From Ignelater luminosus (taxonomy: Eukaryota > Arthropoda > Insecta > Coleoptera > Elateridae), in contig VTPC01090602.1 of assembly GCA_011009095.1 (NCBI GenBank), positions 57,273 to 121,272 on the forward strand: 64,000 bases of DNA, given 5' to 3'. The position numbers and the translations under genes are program-made. Positions within the stretch are counted from its first letter, which is position 1; every line of letters begins with the position of its first letter. The notes below the pieces were generated by a model. The model had not been told where the DNA came from, did no database searches, and saw only the letters and a program-made list of their open reading frames with translations. Below, in pieces: positions 21,959-33,390 of the stretch.

Positions 21959-23254
21959 CGAGGGTGGTTCAATAAGTACCCGTGTTAGAAATGAAGACAC
22001 AATTTTTTTCAAAAATTTTTTTTTATTTTTCAACATAGTCTCCTTTTAGAAATATACACTTCTCCCAACGTTCCTGCCATTTTTTTAACCGCTCCAAAAA
22101 ATAGGATTTGTCGCACTCTCCAAAATACGCCTCTATCTCGGCGATGACTTCCTCGTTTGAGCTAAATTTTGTTCCCGCGAGCCATTTCTTCATGTTAGGA
22201 AACAAGAAAAAGTCGCAGGGAGCCAGATCGGGTGAATACGGGGGGTGCGGCAGCAATTCATAACGCAATTCATGCAGTTTGGCGGCGACAACTCCGGATG
22301 AATGTGCTGGTGCGTTATCGTGGTGGTGAAACAGCACCTTCTTTTTCGCCAAATGCGGCCGTGTCTCCTTCAATTTTTTGTCGAAGCTGTCTAATAACTC
22401 ACTGTAGTATTGTCCAGTGATCGTTCTTCCTTTTTCTAAAAAAATCCATTAGGATGACGCCGTTCGCTTCCCAAAAAATCGTCGCCATGACCTTTCCGGC
22501 CGATGGAACCATCTTCGCCTTCTTTGGAGCAGATTCACCGGGAGAAATCCATTGTTTTGATTGTTGCTCAGTTTCTGGTGTGTAATGATGAATCCAGGTT
22601 TCATCAACGGTGACAACTCGACGCAAAAACTCCTTCGGATTCCGCTAAAAGTGCTCCAAACACTGCTTCGAAGTTAACAGCCGCATCCGCTTGTTGTCCA
22701 CCGTTAGAAATCGCGGCACCCATCGCGCCGACAATTTTTTCATCGCCAACTTATCATGTAAAATATTAATTGCCGTTCCGGTCGACACACCTACGGCCTC
22801 TGCTACTTCACGCACTTTCGTTCGTCGATCAGCGAGAATCATGTCGTGGACTTTTTGAATGATTTCCTCGGTAACCACGTCTGCCAGGCGTCCTGGTCGC
22901 TCCTCATCAAAAACGGATGTTCTCCCACGTTTAAATTCGTTGAACCAATATCTAACTGTGGTCATAGATGGCGAAGTGTCCCCATAAACAGCATCCAACG
23001 TTGCTTTTATCTCCTCGCATTTTTCCCATCCAAAAACAGAAAGCGAATTACCGAACGATACTGCTCTTTTTCCATCTTAGCTAAAATCACGAAACACGTC
23101 TTACTCAAATGGCTGTCAAATCCAAACTAACCTATCAATCAGTATGCAATTTGTTATACCGTCGTTTGATAGATGGCAGCACACGATGATAACACCAACT
23201 TCCCTCAGGAACGCCTTCTGTCGTCAAACACGGGTACTTACTGAACCGCCCTCG
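21959..23254 (-). mobile_element. mariner element, copy B (family 1), full length
   Basis: A 1296-bp element with 28-bp inverted repeats differing at two positions (left end CGAGGGTGGTTCAATAAGTA). TA lies at 21957-21958 and 23255-23256. It belongs to the same family as 1-1010 and 42985-44276 and is in the same orientation. Confidence 0.96.
22023..23075 (-). pseudogene. mariner transposase, broken (copy B)
   Basis: The start codon is at 23075-23073 and the stop follows ...GDYVEK at 22023. A missing T in the run at 23020-23024 shifts the frame near codon 18. A TAG at 22645-22647 truncates at SKQCLEHF. An extra A at about 22438-22444 shifts the frame before the second catalytic Asp. A 3-bp insertion at about 22319-22325 adds one His before HDNAPAH. 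The three catalytic boxes (VDETWIHHYTPE, HDNAPAHSS, PYSPDLAPCDFFLFP) are all still readable, with 34 residues between the last two Asp. It is inactive. Confidence 0.94.
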
Positions 23255-23256
23255 TA

Positions 23257-23929
23257 CATGACTGTGGACCATTTAGTCCAGCAGCCGCGTATTTTGTCTG
23301 CTGCATTAACGTTTCAGTGGAACATTTATTTGCAAGCTTTGATCACTACTACATTGTTTGCGGTAACCTGTCTCCTTCTACTTCGTTTATGGATATACAA
23401 GTTGTCTCTAGATTGAATTTAGAACCAAAAATTGACTAATTCGTAAACTCATGCTTAACCATCTGTTGTCTAATTGATTGTGGCACACAATATTAATCAT
23501 GTTGAACTTTACTATCTGGAATGTAAAAGATTTAAACGCAGAAATACAAACAAAGAAATTAGATTTTTAATGTATTTTCAAAAGATATAAGCATCGCATC
23601 GTAGCTCTATTGAAAGATTCGTTTTTGGTCTCTTATCGATACAGCCTAAGGAAACAAAAGCCCAGGTTTTGTTTTTCCTATCAATGTCACTACATCGACA
23701 ATTCTCTCAACGAATGCTAACTTGATATTTTGCACTGTCACACCAAAGAGCTCAAAGCATCTTTGGCACTTAACGTTTCCATGCATAGCCAACAATCAGA
23801 TTGCACTATTTTCAACAATCTCCGGCAACATCAACAGTCTTAAAAACAATGGCACTTTGAATTTTTATACAAGACTGCCTACATTCATAATGTAGAACAC
23901 TTAAAAATATAATATTTTCTTATTTTCAA
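23257..23929. other. AT-rich stretch, nothing seen
   Basis: No coding, repeat or RNA feature recognised between the mariner and the LINE remnant. Confidence 0.55.
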
Positions 23930-24635
23930 CTAGAATCTGGTCCTGTTTTTCGGGTGTGTTATTCTGTCGACGATGACATCCAATTTTGGCTGCATCGCTT
24001 TGGTGGTCTTTGATGAAGTCTTTTTCCAATTGCTTGGTTTTTGGTCATTGCACATTTCTGCCAATGTTACGTTTTTTATTCTTTCTACGTGCTCCTTACA
24101 TTGCTTTCTTTTTGTTTTCATCTAATATACAATATTCTGTTTTGCATGTTGTTATGTTTTCTAGTCGATGTCTTTCACACTTCTAGTACATTGTATGGTA
24201 TTTTAATCTCCGTTGTTTTTGATTTCTGTTTGCTCAGTTGTGTTGTGCTGTTAATAATGTGTATTTATACGTTTCAGTCATTAGGTATCTGTTGCTGGTT
24301 AGTTCTACTTCTAGACATCTTGATACTGCTTGGTCCAGTTATTAGTTATCTTTCAATATCTTTCAATATTCTTCAATTTCTAGTTTGCATTCTGCAGGTT
24401 GTTTAGCTAGTATTAAAATCTATTTTTGATGCAAAGATTTCCATATGGTGTTGTTTGTCGGTCTGTTACGTAGTGATCTTTGTAAATCGTAAGATAGCAT
24501 AAGATAGTTATATTTGAGATCTCCATTTTGTATCCTCGGTGATCATAACTATTAACCATTATTTTGTCTGTAACTAAATTATACAAATATGGGCTCAGTC
24601 CTGAAATCACGCTTGCGACTGCATTTGCCATCTTT
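23930..24635 (-). mobile_element. LINE 4, 3' part (decayed RT and C-terminus)
   Basis: On the minus strand, a GLSPYLYNLVTDKIM box (about 24600-24556) matches RT block B. A broken palm region follows, and the segment ending at 23930 has KRKQCKEHVERIKN and NDQKPS-like residues, the usual C-terminal WKEHVERM...RDQKP pattern of this LINE type. Stops are frequent. The upstream part of the same LINE appears to lie beyond the insert, at 27480-28445. Confidence 0.6.
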
Positions 24636-25089
24636 TGAAAAACATTCGTCGTTGTCGTGGAAATATCTCCTATGCGATAAAACTAAAATTTTACATGAGA
24701 AATAAAAAACGTCACAGCTTTAATGTAGGGCCCTGGAAATTGCTCAGCATTGAGAATCCTAACCTAGGTTGCTTCTAAAACTCACTGGGGAAAAAGAAAA
24801 AAGATCACATTCCAAAGTAAACAAAATTTTATTAAAAAACAAAATTTCTACACATGGGAAGTTTTAACAGTTGCACATAAAAGGTTTTGTCACTTTGGAG
24901 AATTTCATTAAACCAAACAGAAGCAACAATAATGATAAAAGTAATGTAATACACAATTTCCAAGGTCAAACAAGATGATACTTAAGGTTGTTTAGATTGT
25001 ATTCGTACATGAGTAATGTTCCATACCGCTTTCTACGACAAGTATTACTATTACATCATTATTTTTGCTTCTCTTTGGCTATAACAACA

Positions 25090-26647
25090 AAAAAGTTTTA
25101 GGATTGCTTTCCTTTAGTGGTGTTATTATCCTTTTGGAAAGGTAGATTATCGTAGAAGGTATGGTGATCCTTAGCTATTACATTTTTAAGTTCCCGTAGG
25201 CACTTTCGTTTTGATTCAGCTATCGGTATAGGGCGAGAATACAACAGTTCAGGAACGACATGGCCTGTACTTCTTTGCTTTCTTTGTGGTAAAAATTGAA
25301 ATGCGCCAGTATGACGTAATTTAAACAAAATATCCCCATTATTGCGGTATTCTAGAGCACGGATATCTGTGACGACTAGCTCGCCGGCTTTCTTGCCAGG
25401 TCGTAATGAATATTAAATGGAACACTTTCAAAGTTCTTAAAGAATGTATAACCCACAACTTTAATATGGTATGGTTGTTTTGGTCGCACATTTCTCATTT
25501 GGGCTATATAGTCACTAGAAGCATTAATAGGAGGAATAAAATATTTTTCCAAAGTGGTATGTACACTATCGCACTCTATCATTGTATGTCCCTTCTCGAG
25601 ATACAGCTGCTGAATTAAAATATTTTTGAAGGGCTAAATACTTAAGGCACTAGCTAGTATTCGGTTCCTATTTTGATAATTACAGTCATCAGAAATTAAA
25701 GTAAACTGTTTGTAGAAATCCATTTGTGACATTAAAAAATCTATTATGCACGTTGTAAATTCGTTTGAGGACACTCCACCATTAACTTTATGCCAGACAT
25801 ATAAAAAACTTCTTTATTATTTAAAACATAAATTGTGAAATTATGGAGCCGACGATTTTGCTTATAATACATTGTGGAAGCTTCGGTCTTAGGACTCAGT
25901 AATACACTCTGAAGATCCATAGTAATCACCAAGTGCGATTCACTAGCATCTGATTTAGCTTTGTTTTTAGCCTCTCTAGCTTTATTTTTCATTACAATGT
26001 GCTTATTATACTCCTCAGCAGTTATAGTTTTTACCTCATGTCCACAACACTACTTTACCAGACTGTGCTTTTTTGTAACCAGTATTAGCTAATCCTGAAA
26101 CCCTTCTTTTCTTTGCTTTAAGGCGTTTCTTACTTATACGTGAAACGCGCCTTTCACATACCCTCATAGAACTATCAGTGTTATTAGTAGTACTTGGAAG
26201 TTTAGTAATGTCGCCATAACAAGTAGATTCTAAATGGCTCTTACTACTTTCATGTTTACATTAACGACGCTTAAATCTTCTAAAACTTCCATTCCCTTGT
26301 TAGTCATGTCTGGAGTACCTTCTAAATCAGTTTCGTTGTTTTCATATTCTGAAACAAGTGGTATTTCGTCTGTTGTTATGGAACTAATGCAATCTAGATT
26401 CTGCCCCTCATTTATGTTATTTTGTTCGTTTTCTTCCAAAATTATATTGCTAGACTATATCAGTATCAGGTACTGCGTCCTGGTTAACAACTCCACCTTC
26501 GCAACTTTGGAGATCTTGTACAGTATAAAAAATATTTTGACCTAAACTTTTGCTTATGCAAGAGTTGTGATTTGGGGGATTATTATTTTCAATATTTTGT
26601 AGGTTGCTTAAAGCCGCTTGTAGAATTGTTTTGCCACGACTGTACAT
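25090..26647 (-). pseudogene. Decayed transposon-type protein with SDxCxxQNxN motif
   Basis: Minus-strand fragments in several frames. An acidic N-terminal part is followed by a basic ERRVSRISKKRLKAKKRR stretch (about 26150-26100). Then come HLVITMDLQSVLLSPKTEAS (about 25940-25885), LHNFTIYVLNNKEVF (about 25845-25800) and, after a frameshift near 25790, a GGVSSNEFTTCIIDFL-like stretch (about 25775-25730). ISDDCNYQNRN (about 25705-25675) and a C-terminal part to about 25098 complete it. The LQ(S/K)VL...NLTIY...NE..TC...SDxCxxQNxN order matches a protein family widely repeated in insects and other animals and thought to be transposon-borne. I do not assign a superfamily. Stops and shifts make it non-functional. 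Confidence 0.5.
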
Positions 26648-26910
26648 GTTGTTAATTCTCTGTAACAGGAATCAAACTCTTTCTTACAACAAGTGTTAAT
26701 TAAACAATATTTTGTAGCTTCTTACCATGTAATTAATAAAAAAGATCACTTAAAGACCGATTTCAGATAGTGGAGATAGAAAAACAAATCTTGAAAAAAC
26801 CATTTTCATTCAACAAATCTAACAAAACTATTGACACTAATCACTAACATCTACTTCAATAGTAACAAACTAATCTATAATGCAGAAGTAATCCACACTA
26901 GAGGGCGCGG

Positions 26911-26998
26911 AAAATTCTCCTGTGTGTAATGATTACCACATAAAAGCTGCTAGAAGGCTAGGAGAAATCTCCTATGTGCAATGTTAAGCACATAATAG
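26911..26998. repeat. Two direct repeats, each with a small palindrome
   Basis: About 38 bp beginning GGAAAATTCTCCTGTGTG at 26911 recurs about 50 bp later with changes. The second unit contains TATGTGC, 8 bases, GCACATA. A related GAAATATCTCCTATG motif lies at 24659-24673 near the other end of the insert. These may be subterminal transposase-binding repeats. Confidence 0.4.
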
Positions 26999-27479
26999 TT
27001 ATTACCGTGAACATTTTAGTTGTGCAGACACATGGGTGATTTTTAATTTTAGAAATAACTTGTAGATGGTTTGAGCGTGACATAGGAGGTTCTTCAACAA
27101 GGTGGGCAACGAATACTGCAATCATTTTCTTAAAAAAACGAAATTTTTCCACGACGACGACAATATGTGTTAGAATGTTTGTCACGTTACACGCATTGCA
27201 TCGTTGTTATGATGGTTGCCTAATCTTATGTCTTTTTAAAGATTAACTTAAAATTAGTTTGTAATAAACAATAATAAATAATAATAAATAAATAAAAAGC
27301 AAATAATAAATGAAATGTGAAACAATACAACAAATTTTAGCACAAGATTAACTAAATTCCGCTAAATGGGGACAATAACTTTTGCAATTTACAAATGACA
27401 GAAAACAAATACCTATTAGTTGTTGAAATAAATCAACAAGGCGGCTCATCAAAATTAGATTCCATAGCCAACTGGACCC

Positions 27480-28445
27480 AGAAACATTTATGAACACTGT
27501 ATAGGTATCATGTAGCTTTTCTTTCAGTTTTGTGATACTCTTCTCTCTTCCAGAGTCTTTGCGAAAAGTTTTTGTATTTATACATATACCGTCCAGACCT
27601 GGTGACTTACAGTTCTTTATTTCACTAATTGATACTTCTACACTATCACCATTGATGTTTTTATTTTTATTTTCATTAACAGCAATGTCACCTTCCTCTT
27701 CCTGGTACATTCTTGTAAAATATTTAATCCATTCTTTAGTTTCTATGTAGTTGACCTTTAATGTTTTATTTACTCTTTTCTTCTGAGACTTTAATATTTA
27801 AGATGCATTTCATTTTTCTTGTAAACCTGTCTCAAAACTTTTGTTTAAGAGTTTCATTTGTTGTTTGCCTCATTTCTTACGATCACATTCTTTTGTATTC
27901 TAGTAAAGTTTCTGTCTTCTTTGCTGCCCAATTCTCTAGTTCGTCATTGACCTAAGGGGTTTTTGTCTTTATTTTGTTTTTAGTAACCCGTTTGTTTTTT
28001 TCTTCTTACTTCTTGTGCAGCTTTTAATATTCTGATCTTTAGTGTCTTTTAGGTTTGATTTGCGCCTAAGTGATCTGATTCTATATTTAAGTCTTCTAAT
28101 TTTTGTCTTAATCTGTTTTTGCATAGCGTTTGTGTGCTTGATTGGGAAAAACTTTTCCATGTACTGTGGTTTTGTTTTAGCCATATTTGTTTTTAGCTGT
28201 AATTTACAAAGTAGTGCGCTTTGACCTGATCCTATATTGGCAAAAGATAGTTTGCCCTAAAATCTAATACCAGGTTGTTTTGTATTGGGTGGTCTTGATT
28301 TGATACCCGGTATTGATGTATCTCCTATAAGTGCGTTATAATCTTCCATCAATATTATTTTTTCTTGTTTGGGTATAGTTCTAAGCAATTTTCGTAATTC
28401 TTCAATTTGTTGTTTATGTGCTTCGATTTTATAATTATTTGATTG
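27480..28445 (-). mobile_element. LINE 4, 5' part (endonuclease end, linker, RT start)
   Basis: Minus strand: KQEKIILMEDYNALIGDTS (about 28372-28316) is the endonuclease GDFNA box. TRMYQEEEGD (about 27716-27690) and ISEIKNCKSPGLDGICIN (about 27640-27585) are the linker and RT start. The frames are broken. The endonuclease N-terminus is missing, so this copy is 5'-truncated near 28445. The 3' part continues at 24635-23930. Confidence 0.65.
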
Positions 28446-30639
28446 TAAATAATAAACTTAATTAAACTGATTGTTTAGAATCAGCAACTGTGAGATTGCT
28501 TAATGCCTCCGGCCAAGTGATACTACAGATCTTCTAAATAAAATCGTTGAGAAGTAATAAGTAATTACATACACCTTCCAATTTATTTATCAAAGTAAAC
28601 CACAATTTTGCCTACATATACGCACTTAAATTTTGCCAGTAGGATTTCCACGATTTAATTACCATTAATTTACATTAATATTTACCCGCATCGGACTTAA
28701 ATATTTGTATGTAACACCTTTACATTCGTTAACAAAAATCAGATAAAAAATATAATAATATTCATACGTGCAAACTGTTTTGGAAATCCTTCAGCATGTC
28801 CAGTTTTTATCTTGACTATAACACAATGTAGCTCGTTGTGTAGTACTTTTGAAAAAAGATAGGGATTTAGGGAACAACAGTGAGCCAACGCTGTCAGCTC
28901 TGATAATACCGCGAACGTTCTTGCAAATATAACAGTTAAAACCTACAAAATGTTTACCTTACGCCTCGTACAGAACAAAAACGAGAATGATTGATAACAT
29001 TAAGCAGCTTGACTTGAATTTACAACTCTAAATCCGCTTACCGCTTAGAACTACCGTTTTCTTTTTCTTTGTCTCTGAATTTTCACTAAGAATATTTGAA
29101 TAAATCTCTTTTGTTTAAAAAGTAGGAAAATTAATTTTCATACTGTTTATAAGATTTTTAGGTCGGGCATATTTTATGCGAATTTAAAATTCGTACACAC
29201 AGGAAAACGCAAAACACAAAATTAACTTTGGAAAGTTGAGAGCAGAGAAACTTTTTCAAAACAATAAATTATTGTAAATTGAGATTTTCATAAAAGAAAA
29301 TATTAAAAGCCCAACAAAAGGAGTTGTTATAATTGAAGTGCAAATTTATACCATTAAAATAAATAACAACAGCGGTGTTACTAATTTTCATTTCTATATC
29401 TGAAAGCAACTAAGCCCAGACTGAGACGAAAGCTAAAATATTTTAAGTCTTTAATGCCCACGGAATAAAACGAATCTATTTTTCATACGACTTGGAAAAT
29501 TTTGTTAGTCTAAAACAACTTTTGTGTTCTCTTATTGAGGGTATTGATTATACACACCCTTTGCGCTTTGAAACGAAATGTGCCCCATTCTTTGAAACTC
29601 CATTAAATTGAACATAATGAAAATTAGATTTCTCACTTCTAAACTTTACTATTATCGATCAAACTATTAAGAGTACCTAAAAAGCAACTTTTGATAAAAC
29701 TGTCTCAAACGTAGTACTAAATGCATTTTAAAAGCTAAAATTTGATTGAGTAATGGAAAAACAATTTCATTACCTAATAATCCTCCTATATAACTTAACT
29801 TACTCTTATTATTTTTCATTATTTATTACTTCCTCTTAATTATGCCCTGTTAGGAGTCCGTATTTCAAATTAAAAATTTATATTGTCTTAGTTTTTTTTT
29901 ACACAATCCAATGGTCAGCTATTTGTCCACAAAAGTCAAGATAGACAAGTTTAATCTAGGCCAAATTAACTCATGGTTATTCAACATTGCTTTGGGTTAC
30001 GATACCCATATTATTTCCATAGAATTGGAGATATATAGAACCTCATGCAAATCTAAGTACTCTTGATAAATTGTCCAGTATATGTTACACACCAAGATTT
30101 AAATACCACGACCAAATAGTTGTGGTTCTTACTTCATTTAAGTATGTCAGTTACGGTAACGCTTCTTGATTTGGGCCTGGTAGTAATTAAGGCTATCTTT
30201 TGGAAAAAATTACCCTGTGGTGGTCCTTTGTTTCAAACTTCGTATTTATCTGTAGTTAATTTATTCCACTTCTGTGAATCATCTTTTTTACTGACTATTA
30301 ACTCTTAGGACCTCTATAACTTTTGTATTACCTTCTCGTTCTCTTAATCTTTTGTTTTTATTTCGATTTTTAAAAGAGAGTAGCTATCTAGCAAGGCATA
30401 AAGTGCCCTTCTAATTGCAACCAGATTTTGTAGGCAAAAGTAGGCAAAACTTCCGTACTAAACGTAAAGAAATATGGACACATCCAAGAAAATCTGTTTG
30501 AGTTTGGCTCTGTAAAGTTCATTGATCTATGACTCTTCAAGGTTCCTCCTCTTTGTCGACTTGTAACACAAAACTTAGGAATTGCCATTTCAAAACTTTG
30601 ATCTGCCGCAGGACTCTTCCAGTCAGTAAATTTCATTAA
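28446..30639. other. AT-rich stretch, nothing seen
   Basis: No recognisable coding or repeat feature. The open frame at 30120-30308 has no motif. Confidence 0.55.
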
Positions 30640-31320
30640 TATTAGTCCAGTCAACATAGACATTGAACGAACATTGCCAAAATTCCGATAGAGATGAAAG
30701 TTGGTGCAGACCTTCAAATCATAATTTTGAATGAAAAGTCCCTATCGATCTAGCTGTGCAAAAAATTTTATTCAAAGTCAAAGGCCATAAAAAACGTTTT
30801 TGTTTTGGAAATATCTCTTAAACGGTAAATTTTATTGTAAAAATAGAATTTGTAGATCATACGATTTTCTACAACAAAGTTTCTAGTACTGTGTTTACTA
30901 CAAATGATTATTCGTGAGATATCAGGATTTCAAGAACTGTTTTTCGTATTATGCACGTTTTTCCGCAAGGCAGAGTGCTTGGCGCATTTTTTACATGATA
31001 AAGGCTCTTCCGTTAAAACTGAACTTTTCGGAGTAATAATTTGAATTATACCTATTGTATGGACTGTGTTGTGACTATATAATGTGTATGCATTTATTTA
31101 TTTTTACAATAAAACGTGTCGTTTAAGAGATATTTGCAAACAGGCCTTTTTTATGATCTTTAGCCTTAAATAAAATTTTTTGCACCGTCTGGATCGATGG
31201 GGACCTTTGATATTTTATTCAAAATTATGATTTAAAGGTCTACACCACGTTCCATCTCCATCGGAAGTTTGGCGAAGTTTGAACATTTTTTTCGTCTATT
31301 TTGACTGAACTATATCAGCT
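30640..31320. repeat. Large inverted repeat, arms about 210 bp
   Basis: The left arm (about 30640-30855) and right arm (about 31105-31320) are inverted copies with scattered mismatches and small indels. Shared blocks include AAATCATAATTTTGAAT, TGCAAAAAATTTTATT and ATCTCTTAAACG. The spacer is about 250 bp. No transposase frame lies inside. It looks like a non-autonomous foldback or MITE-type element, or a hairpin-RNA source. A target duplication is not evident. Confidence 0.8.
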
Positions 31321-32598
31321 GCTAGGGATGCGCAAAATACCAATAAAACCATTGAGAACACTTTTTACTCTAAGAAAAGTCCATCAAAATTTATTCAACT
31401 GGTAGATTAGCATTGACTACTGGTCAGAGTTGTATTTTTAGGTTAGACGTAATTTATTGTAAATTAAAGAGAGTCAGTATCACAAAGTATTAAGTTTTAT
31501 GAGCATTAACTCTGGGTGATAGATAAGAATTAAGTATTTTTAATTACCGTGACCCAGATAAAACTATTTTTAATTAACATCAACACAGAAAACAGTGAAA
31601 GGATCCCTATACAATCGCCCCAAATTGGTTAGGGTGACCTAGATAGTTTAAAATAAATCTCAGAGACTGTCTGCTAGATTCTCACCATGTGATCTGACAG
31701 GTATACCTCAAGATTTAAGAGAGATCTTGCCTTTAAAAATTTCTTTCACATGGAACACTGTCCTCTCCTGGAGAAGATCATTATCACACCACAGCTGTTA
31801 AAAGTCAGACAAATTGCTGTCCGTAAAAACTACCAAAAACTATCAGACAGGTACATCTGAATAGAAAGCGATAGAAAACCAATAGGACTAGAAAGCTGAA
31901 AAAAAGCGCTACAAATAAATAATAATTGGGAACTAAAGAAAACACAAATAAATAAAACAAACCTGAAAGTTAATCAGAGAGGATAAGATAATTGATAAGA
32001 CCTCTCTTTACAACACAGAATGACCAATATCAGAAGACCTCTCTGACAGGCGCACTGAAGAGTAGGCAACCCAAGCTACACACACGTCAAAAGTGAGGAA
32101 ACGGTTTGAAAATGCAATTTAACTTAATTTTAGAGAAAGTATAACATTATTAGAAGTTAAAAGCCAGAAATAAAGTAAAGGTTGTTTGTTTTGCAAAATT
32201 CTTTTAAAAGTATTTAAAAAATAAATGTTAGAAATCACAGATTGTATTGAATTATCTTAAAAAAGCATGCAGATAACAAACAAGAAGTGTGTCTCTCATG
32301 CCGTCGAGGTACTAAATGTCAGTGAAAAACTAGTCAGGACTTAGCGTTCTACATGTATTGTACAGGGTACAGAATAATCTTTTATTATAAAACAAGAAAT
32401 CAGATAATAAAACAATTTGCTATTTACTTTTGAGAAATCCTGTATATGTCAAATAATGGATAATAAGTCATGGCATATTTTTCTTTAGTAGGCTGTTGAA
32501 TTAACATAAATTTTGTTTAAATGTGAGGGTGTTTTTGTAAGACAAAAGAATTATTGTATTTTAAGACGTAAGAGGAATTTTAATGTTGTTAATATACA
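31321..32598. other. No gene seen
   Basis: AT-rich and unremarkable, apart from lying next to the ribozyme-like motif at 32599; the downstream side of a Penelope-type remnant could extend into it. Confidence 0.5.
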
Positions 32599-32659
32599 GC
32601 GTTTCGAGACGACATTCGTTTTCATCATCAGATTGTCACGTGTAACATTTTATAAACGC
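32599..32659 (-). ncRNA. Hammerhead ribozyme-like motif (Penelope-type)
   Basis: On the minus strand the conserved hammerhead pieces occur in order. GCGTT (32659-32655) can form stem III plus the cleavage-site U. A stem-loop TGTTAC/GTGACA follows as distal stem I, then the invariant CTGATGA (32631-32625). A stem II (GA-A-A-CGA paired with TCG-T-CTC, loop ATG, one mismatch and one bulged A) precedes GAAACGC (32605-32599), whose ACGC pairs with GCGT. The base pairs of stem I next to the core are poor, so it may be a dead copy. Hammerheads in this arrangement are known from the terminal repeats of Penelope-like elements. No RT or GIY-YIG domain is seen nearby. Confidence 0.5.
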
Positions 32660-33390
32660 AACAAAAATATTTTCTTTAAATAAAAGAAAACGGGCAATAT
32701 TCAAGTTGGGACAGTTCACAGTCAGTTCACAAATAGTTGAAAAAAGATTATTTTAAAACTTACTTATAGAACTCAATGTTAAGCTTGGTAGTTAACAGTT
32801 AAGTTAATCATTGTTGGAATCTTGCGATAGTAGTAGTTGATTTCTGTTTCAAACTGGTGATTATTTCTTTTAAATAAAGTAGGATTGAAAAGTAAAACTA
32901 CTCTGAAAATCCAATAGTAACGTAAGACTTCATAGAAGCTCTAGTATCCAGGTAAAACTTCTTGATGCGTCCAGTATCAATGTGAAAGGCCAAACCTCTT
33001 GAATATCCAACAAAAACGGCAGACTTAACTAATTTCGAGCCATTTGGTAAAACATCTACGTTCCTGATTTTAGCTGTCAAGATTATCATAATAGACATTC
33101 AACGTGTACAGTGGTAAGATTTTTAAGTCAATTTCAAATTCTCTTTATTTTGCTTTTTGACCAAAATGCCACCGTAATACACACAACTGTGTGTTAAAAA
33201 TGATAAAGTGAATTCTTGATGACTAGACAAGTATTTTGTTTAAAGAAAACTATGGTCGATATCAAAAGTTTCATTTAAAAGAGCCGTAGTTTGAAAAAAG
33301 TAAGGAAAAGGAGATATATGATAATGACCTCCAAGCGAAGTTCTTCAAAATGGACTTCTCTTAAAATAAAAGTTTAATTTAACTTCTAAA
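32660..33390. other. No gene seen
   Basis: AT-rich. The short minus-strand open frame at 32898-33098 has no recognised motif. It could include Penelope-element sequence adjoining the ribozyme-like motif, but I cannot support that. Confidence 0.4.

Larger units (their letters stand above)
24640..27180 (-). mobile_element. Insert in LINE 4: probable decayed DNA transposon
   Basis: The LINE coding trace stops near 24635 and resumes only near 27500. Near both limits lies an inverted motif, AAACATTC followed by GTCG(T/C)CGTCGTGGAAA-like bases (24640-24664, and the complement of 27147-27180). The right copy has about 12 extra bases. Between them are remains of a transposon-associated protein (25090-26647). 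The ends and the target duplication are uncertain; the coordinates are inferred from these inverted motifs. Confidence 0.45.

Noticed and set aside
23986..24406. Plus-strand hydrophobic frames of 66 and 121 codons
   Set aside because: They are antisense to the decayed LINE 4; the leucine and phenylalanine runs come from T-rich complement of the LINE.
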